A DNA stretch of 64,000 nucleotides from Cardinalis cardinalis (lineage: Eukaryota > Chordata > Aves > Passeriformes > Cardinalidae). Position 1 is the first letter of the stretch. The number at the start of each line of letters is the position of its first letter. The DNA lies in NCBI GenBank assembly GCA_014549065.1, contig JACDOX010000151.1, positions 1,349,041 to 1,413,040 of the forward strand, written 5' to 3'. Positions 57,301 to 64,000 of the stretch are shown here, piece by piece. A program made the translations under genes and the position numbers. The notes under the pieces are model-generated. The model did not search any database, was not told the DNA's origin, and saw nothing but the letters and a program-made list of their open reading frames with translations.

Positions 57301-57400
57301 AAAAACCCAAACAACCAAACAAAAACTAAACCAAACAAAAACAACAACAAAANCAACAAAAATCCCAACCAACACAAAACAAAAATTCCAACCAAACAAA
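57301..57400. repeat. A-rich (AAACA/AACAA) low-complexity tract
   Basis: About 100 bp made almost only of A and C (AAACCAAACAAAAACAACAA). It abuts the LTR-like segment and could be a poly-A-derived tail or a simple repeat. Confidence 0.7.
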
Positions 57401-57424
57401 GGAAGGACGTTCTTTAACATTTGA

Positions 57425-57975
57425 TCTTTGTCGCTTTCAAGCCTAACCAACAAGAAGGGATATTTAATCCTTGAAACACATAGTAGCTAACCAGCAAGCT
57501 GTGAGTGATGTCCATGTGTTAGAAAAACAAAGTTTAGGGCTTGATGTGATTCAGTGATCTAAGACGTGGGGGAGGAAGTTAACATAGCTGGAGAGGAAGG
57601 ATGTTACCGTTAATAATGGACACAAAGAGTGCAGAATTTATGGGCCACAAGGACGCTTGGCAGGACTCCCCAAGATAAGGAACAACTAATAAAACTGACT
57701 CAGTNATTGTGCTGAAATCAGCTCCAAATGGGTAGAAGGTAATTCTGGTAGAGGGGATCTGTGGCTATCAACCCACAGACCACTGATGCTAGAAATCAAC
57801 CAACCCAAAAGAAGAGAAAGACTAATCAGCATGGGAAGCAGAGAATCATTAACCAATAGAGAATACCAATTAATAAGAGANCTATGTAATTTGTAGCCAA
57901 TGCACACTAATTCCTTTGTCTGCTAAAATGTATAAATTGTTAAAAGNTTTGATAATTGCCATACATGTTAGATGG
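57425..57975 (+). mobile_element. Probable solo LTR of an avian endogenous retrovirus
   Basis: This AT-rich block lies between a GC island and a CR1 fragment. It has promoter-like spacing on the + strand: CCAAT at about 57854 (ACCAATAGAG), a second CCAAT near 57896 (TAGCCAATGC) and a TATA-like TGTATAAATTG near 57929. No retroviral gene is present, and the ends and target-site duplication were not defined. The LTR call rests on composition and motif order only; the family was not identified. Confidence 0.4.
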
Positions 57976-58059
57976 AACAATCCCTCATGTACCCAGCACT
58001 GAGTAATGTCAACTTTCTAACCAAACAAACTGATTGGAGAATTTATTTCCCGTTTCTCT

Positions 58060-58290
58060 GTGTCACTGTCCAGTCTGGCCTTGAACACTTCCAAGAATGG
58101 GACAGCCACAGTTTCTCTGTCCAGCCTGTGCCAGGCCCTCCCCAGCCTGACAGGGAACAACTCCTTCCCCAACATCCCATCTAACCCTCTCCTCTGGCAG
58201 TGGGAAGCCATTCATTCCCCCTTGGCCTGGCACTCAGATCCTGATAACGATCCCCCCATCTACCTGCAGGCCCCCTGCAAGAACTGGGGT
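58060..58290 (-). mobile_element. CR1 LINE fragment, antisense
   Basis: The + strand carries the reverse complement of the CR1 3' region: TGGCCTTGAACACTTCCAAG, CCAGCCTGTGCCAGGCCCTC, AACATCCCATCTAACC and ATCTACCTGCAGGCCCC. These correspond to the usual avian CR1 block. It is 5'-truncated and non-coding. Confidence 0.85.
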
Positions 58291-60357
58291 GTCCCTCTGA
58301 GCACTCCCCGGTGCTGTGGAAGAGCTCTGGGGGGGTGAGGCAGGAGCCAGTCCTGGGACAGAGACAGAGATGCTTCTGGTTTGTGCTGGAGGTCCTGCAT
58401 TCTGGGGTAGGACAGTACCACCCTGCAGATTTCAGTCTCTTTATTAAGAAAAAGGCANATTACAACAACTTCTAAAGTACAGCTCCATACTGTAGTCTCT
58501 GGGTGTTAACACATTCTGAAAAGCACTTGGTTAAAAAGCAAAGTTGACAAGAATATCATCCTGGCAAGAAATGGTGGCATGTAGCAAAATGAACATTCAA
58601 ATGAAGCAGAGCAGTGTCAAACCTTTGGCATCTGTCCCTCTGCGGCGGCGCTCCCCAGCACGAGGCACAGGCGTTTATTGTTCTCACTGAGCTCCACAGA
58701 CTCAGCCAAGGACAATATTTTTGCTCCAACGAAACCACAGCTGCTCTGGGACCAGGGGAGCTGAGACCAGAAGTGCTGCCCTCCTCATCTCTCTGCCTGA
58801 GCCCTCCCAGGGGTCCTGGCACAGCTCTGGCCAGGCAGAGGTGATGTCCCCACCCCACTGGGGTCACAGTNACCTTGAAACACACAGACAGGGCTCGTCC
58901 TTGCAGGCCAAGGGGGCTGCAGCTCAGGGCTGTACCCANAGCCTCTGCTGCTTCAGACATGCAAAGATTTGGGGCATTTCCAGGGCCTGGTAGTCTAATT
59001 CCTGTGATAATTGCAACAACAGGAAAGGGGAGCTTTCTTGGAAGCTGCAGGGTGACTGAAATCTATTGGGAAGAGCCAGGAGGCATAACCACACCCTGGC
59101 CAGGGAGGACCAGGCACCGTTTGGGTGTGGGTTGGGTGCACCTCTCACACACCCTGGCAGCTTCGCCCCCTGTTCCTGCCCGAAGGTGCGAGGAGAGGGA
59201 GGGTGACACGAAGGGATCTGATGCGGTGGCAGTACCGAGTGCCACCCTCCGTGTCCTGCCCAGGGGCACCATCCCTCCATGGGGCTGGGACAGCAGTGTC
59301 CTGCAGGGCCAGAGCTGGCAAGGAGCACACAGAGGCAGAAATGGGGCCCTGGGGAGCAAAGGGCAGCTCTGATGGCGAGGGCACACGGTGCTTTGATCCT
59401 TGTGCTTTAACTGGCCGTGGTGTCTGGTGGCTCCTCCACAGCTGCTGGGCTCATCGATCCTGAGCTCCTCCCGCTCACCCAGCCACACTCAGCACTGCTG
59501 ATCTTATCCACAGATCTCAGATGCCTGCGTGAGGCAACCCAGAGGCGTAAGGGAGTTCTCTCCATCCTGCTGGCAGCCAGGCGCCGACAGTGCAAGAGGG
59601 TGACAAGAACAGGCGTGCAGCGAGGCGGCTGTGGCGTCACTACAGCTAGACTGGCTCAGCAGGGCTGCTGGGACAGGAAGGCTGCTGCTCTAGGAAAGGC
59701 AGGATGGTGTGGCTTCATTGGGGCAGCAGGAGCCAGTTCACAAGGCTGTCTGTACACAAGGACTCTGAAAGGTTCACCTAACCCCCAACAATGAAAGTCC
59801 CTTGTTGTGCTGCTGATTTACCTTCCTAGTGTGCAGAGCTTGGGGAGAACTTGGGAAAAGCAGAGCAATCCCTTCACACTGCTGGCTCCAGCCACTTCAG
59901 GCAGGATGTTTCTTGCTGTGCCACTGCCACCTCTCCTGGGCACCCAAGAAAGAGCACCCCTCAGTCCCTCCAGAGCAGCCATCAGCTGGGCCATAAGGTG
60001 ATTCACAGAAAGCTTCCTTTCCTGGGCCTGGCCCAGGTCACACTGTCTCAGCGCAGAGCCATGCAGCAGTGGGAAGGCTGGGAGCCTNGTGGGGATGGGA
60101 AGGACACGGCTGGGAGTGCTTAGATTAGCCCCAGCAAACACATTCAGAAAATATGGCTTTTTAGTTAACAGGGGCAAGAAGAAGAACTTCCTGACTAATC
60201 TGCCCAGGATTAAATAAGTCCAGGGGAGCATGCACCCCATTGCAGGACTGGCTCTGCCACAGCGAGTGCAGCGGGTGCATCTTCCCCCATCCACCGCTCA
60301 CCTCACACCTGCTGCAAGGTGCATTTGAGACATCCCTTCCTCAGATAGCATTAGGAA

Positions 60358-60397
60358 AAATAATGATGATAATAATAATAATATAATAATAATAAGG
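60358..60397. repeat. (TAA)n microsatellite
   Basis: GATGATAATAATAATAATAT followed by further AAT units, within the probable 3' UTR of the edge gene. Confidence 0.85.
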
Positions 60398-61000
60398 AAT
60401 AGATANATTAGCAAACCAAACACATCAAATCCAAACACATCTGCAGAGCTAGAGAGCAGAAGGGAGTGCAGAGGAGAGGAGCCCGGCTGTTGGTCTGTAG
60501 ACAGCTCTCAGCACGTGGTGGTTCACACACACAGGACGTTGTTCAACAACCGAGCGTTATTGCTATGCTTCCATTTCCAGTCTAATCATTAAGCTTTACA
60601 GCACCAAGCCCTGCCCGTTCCGTCGCTGCGCTCCTCAGTCTGTGCTTCCAGGAGAGCGGTGCAGGCTGGAGCTGTGTGTGCCCTTTGGACTCCTGAGGAG
60701 TGCAGAGCACTGACTGATGCACCTACGGATCCCTGTGACACCTTACAGGCTAAGGNGGGAGGCCACGAGAGCCCCCCACTCCAGGAGGGGAGGGCAGGCC
60801 CTGCCTGGGCCCCAGGGGCTCTCAGGCTCCCAGTGGCTCCAGCAGCCTTCTCAGTAAAAAATAGGAATAGTGTCTTTTTGATTTTTTTTTTATCATTTTG
60901 ATCTCTTTGATCATTTTATATAAATACAAAGATTAAAATAATTTATCTCAACATTATTTCTATTACAATCATACAGTGTTTTCCCTTCAAAACAAGTGCA

Positions 61001-61004
61001 TGTA

Positions 61005-61036
<32 letters not shown>
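61001..61036. repeat. (TG)n(TA)n microsatellite
   Basis: TGTATGTGTGTGTGTATATA continuing as alternating TA. A composite dinucleotide repeat flanked by AT-rich sequence. Confidence 0.9.
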
Positions 61037-63859
61037 AGTGTATCTATAGTATCTCTAGAGCTTCCCTCCCCCCTAAGAAAAGCAGCAGTGACTGAAGCAG
61101 GTACAGCACGCAAGAGCTGATCCTTCCTGCTCCAAGGCAAATGCGCCCAAGGAAAAGTGCAGGGCTCACCCTGACGACTCATCTCCAAGCNCATTACATT
61201 GGCATGAAGGGGGAGCTGGGGTGCTGGCTCTCCCTCCCTTGGGGAGCCCCCGCTGCCTGCCCGCCCGCGGGGCTCCAGACCCGCCCCGCTGGGGAGGGGC
61301 CGGCACGGGGCNCTGCAATGAGATCAATCCTTGAGCAGGCTGCTAATTACTGCTGGAGAGGAAAGGGCCCTGCAGCTCACACAGGGTTGCTTCATTTACA
61401 TACTAGGCACTACGGATGATGATTGCTAGGAAGGTATTTACATAGGAGAAGGATTATACTTCTCCCTCCACTTTTCAATGCTCAGTCATAAACACCATGA
61501 TCTCATGGAGAAGTTTGTAATAAGGATGCAACATACTGTGTCTATCAGGATTGTCTAGGAAGGACGGGAAGGAGCTGTGCACACCGCAGCTGCAGCAACA
61601 GCCGAGCACACAGGGATAGCCATCGCCTCTTTCACCCTAGGGCAGGGGAGACAAATCCGCAGTAGAACCTCTCAGAACCTGAGAGAAACAGCGATTTCCA
61701 GAGGCAAATACGGGCACGACACTCCCAGANTTGTGCCGCTGGAGCCCTGGGGCTGCTCCCGTCACAGACCTCTCCTCCGCGCCCCTGAGGGTGGGTGACA
61801 GCAGGGCCCCGGCGCACCGAGCTCACCCCGAGCGGGGCCTGGCAGAGCCTGCCTGGGTCACTGTGCGCAGGGAAACGGCGGGGTGCNCTCTGCAGCCTTG
61901 CCGGGGAGCTCAGGGCTTTTCTGCCTCAGCTGGCTGTTCCTGAGAGCCCAGCAGGGCGTTACAGAGCCCCCTATGCTGCNCTGCGCCTGCCCAAGCTGTG
62001 CGGGCAGCCTGGGCACGGCGAGCTCGGCAGGGACGGCCTGGGAGCGCCCTGCCGGGCTCCCTGCAGCCTCCCACGGCTGCNGCAGTCTGCAGGAGAGCTG
62101 CGGGCTCCCGGCGCTCTGCACTGCCCAGGCAGCAGCTCCGGGTACCTCGGGGGCTGCAAACATTTCCCACTGNAGCTTCCGTGCCCCAGCAGCTGCACAC
62201 CTCGGCCTGGCTTGAAGCCAGGCTGCTGCCTGAGCACTGTGAGGGGAGCCCTGCCCAGCGTGGCTTTGCTGGGCTCTTTCCCAAACCCAGAACCCAGGGG
62301 TGTGTTAGGGACCATGGAAGCAGCTGGGGAGTCCCAACCCTCAGGTCTTGCCCTCCAAAGTCTGACTAGTCACATAACAGCCAAAGAAAAGGTACAAAAG
62401 CCACTAATTTCTGCCCTGCTAGAGCATCTCATATGCTTTGGGGTTTGTTTTTACTAAAGAGCTGGTTGGCGACTGCTGCTGTCAATCTCATAAAGCATTT
62501 TAATAGAGTATATAAATATTGAACTACAAAAATAGACAGCTCTGACTGCACGGGCACACTGAGGGTGAGTGTGGGCAGGCCAAGCCTCGCTAGTCTATGA
62601 GGGTGATGTCTTTCAAGAGGTTTCAAACTGAATTGGAAGGAAATGGGGTCGGATGTCACCGTGCAGCTCGCTCGTGCCCACAGCAGCCGCGGGGACAGGG
62701 AGTCCTGCGGGGGGCTGCTCCCACCGGGCCCGCGGGGCGCTGGCTGCAGGCAGGGCCGCTCCCGGCCGGGCAGCCAGGCTGGCAGCCACACGCCGGGGTG
62801 AGACCTGCCCCTGGAGCTGCCCTGGGCAGCAGGGTCCGGCAGCAGCGCAGCGGAGCGACCTTCGCCCTGCCCGGCCGGCAGAGCNCTCCCCTAGAATGGT
62901 GTTTCACAACACCCAGGGCGGGACTGTAAAGCTGACAGTTGGGTGGAAATGGGGCAAGGCTGCCCCGGCGGGGCGAAGGCAGCTGGGTATGGCCGCTGTG
63001 CTGGGAAGGAAGGACGGGAGGCACCGCGGGAGGACCGGGCGCTGCTCAGCCCTCAGCAGCNAGCCCAGGCCTGGCTGCGGATGAGACTGAGAACCACAAT
63101 GCTGGTGCCGAGGAGAGCACGGGGTGCAGCCCTGCTCCAGCAGCACGCGGAGCCCGGCTGCAGTGGCCGAGGAGCCACGGAGTGTCCAGCAGGACGGACA
63201 ATCCCGGCACTTGTCCGGCTGCCTTGTCCGAGTCCTGCGTGCGACCGCGATGAGGGGAATCCGTGTTGGAGANGGCCAAACTGCTCCTCTGGGAGCGTGG
63301 GACAGGGCTGGCCAGCACAGCAGCACTGTCCCTGTGGAAGGGCATCCCTCCGTCACCCGCGGGATCCACCTCGCTCGCTGCCTGCGCTCTGGAGAGCCCT
63401 GCCGCTGCCGTGCCGGTGCCGCGATGGCCAGGCTGGGCTCACGCCGCGGGGCCGGGCCNTGCGCTGTACCGCCTGCTGCTGTGCCCGCTCCCAGCACCAC
63501 AGGCCAGGGAAACCAGCCCGGCGCCCACTCTGAGGGCAGCAGCAGCAGGAAAATCTCATTTCAAAAACGCTTCCTCTTCTTCCTTTCTTTCCTTTTCCCT
63601 CGCAAGCTCCGGGCAGGCGCTCGGACGTGTCCCCCTCACAGCCCGGTGCGCGATGCTCCCCTGTGCCGCGGCATCGCCGGTGACATCCCCGGCTCAGACC
63701 TTTCGGGGACCCTCCCTGGCTGCCGGCGGGTGGGAGGCGCGTGCAGGGCTCCGCTTTCGGCCGCCCCTTCCTCTCCACCGGGGATGGGGAAGGAGCCTCG
63801 GCCGGCGCCGCCCGGTGCCGCCGGGCTCAGGCCGTTCGGGCCGCGCCGTGCCCTCGCCG

Positions 63860-64000
63860 CTACTCCTGGGCCCGGGGGGCACCGTGGGCACCGTGGGCAC
63901 CGGAGCCCTGCCTCTTGCTGGGCTCGCCCTTGGCCGACCTGGCCCTGGCCGCCGGCTCCTGCCGGGGNGCCCGCTGGCCCCGGGAGGCCGCGGCGGCGCC
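63860..64000 (-). CDS. C-terminal coding end of an unidentified - strand gene (partial)
   Basis: From the window edge the - strand is open for 46 codons and ends in TAG at 63860-63862. The peptide is Ala/Arg/Gly-rich (PAARARSAKGEPSKRQ, then a GAHGAHGAP repeat) and ends RAQE. Third positions are almost all G or C, as in coding sequence of this region. Position next to CLUH and the strand make CCDC92B a candidate by synteny with human; RAP1GAP2 is the other neighbour. The peptide itself was not recognised. Confidence 0.4.
   Translation of the reverse strand, partial: GAAAASRGQRXPRQEPAARARSAKGEPSKRQGSGAHGAHGAPRAQE

Larger units (their letters stand above)
58425..63859 (-). other. Probable long 3' UTR of the - strand gene at the window edge
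   Basis: On the - strand an AATAAA (TTTATT at 58440-58445) sits in a typical mRNA-end context, CTTTTTCTTAATAAAGAGAC. Between it and the stop at 63860 are AT-rich UTR-like blocks at 60,360-60,620, 60,880-61,080, 61,390-61,560 and 62,440-62,600, with GC-rich sequence between. No coding ORF was recognised. Whether all 5.4 kb is one exon is inference. Confidence 0.4.

Overview
The window is bird nuclear DNA. It holds two complete, intron-rich vertebrate genes and CR1 retroposon fragments typical of birds. The gene pair corresponds to the PAFAH1B1/CLUH neighbourhood (human 17p13.3; from memory, chicken chromosome 19). Isolated single N bases are scattered throughout, so this looks like a draft assembly.

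Left third (1 to about 21.9 kb, AT-rich): PAFAH1B1 (LIS1) on the + strand. Ten coding exons reconstruct an uninterrupted 410-residue protein: a LisH dimerisation motif, a coiled coil and seven WD40 repeats. A non-coding leader is spliced on in front of the ATG, and a 3' UTR of about 3.5 kb with several poly(A) signals follows. Positions 1-10012 are read as intron 1 or upstream sequence. They contain an isolated CpG-rich patch near 8.45-8.6 kb and several open, exon-like stretches on the - strand that I could not identify.

Middle (about 23.5 to 56.8 kb, - strand): CLUH, convergent with PAFAH1B1. Twenty-six coding exons join in phase to a 1345-residue protein: CLU-N, Clu domain and C-terminal TPRs. 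One intron uses a GC donor. Exon 1 lies in a strong CpG island. It is separated from exon 2 by an 11.3-kb intron that holds a large CA-containing minisatellite and a - strand open frame starting MGNSLFANCC, which looks like an unrecognised lipid-anchored protein.

Right end (about 57 to 64 kb): a probable solo LTR and an antisense CR1 fragment lie behind the CLUH promoter. A probable long 3' UTR follows, with the C-terminal coding end of a third, - strand gene at the window edge. By synteny this may be CCDC92B, but its sequence was not recognised.

PAFAH1B1 acts with dynein in microtubule transport. CLUH binds mRNAs of nuclear-encoded mitochondrial proteins in the cytosol. Nothing in the sequence ties the two functionally; their pairing is conserved synteny. 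I saw no bacterial genes, CRISPR array, rRNA or tRNA.
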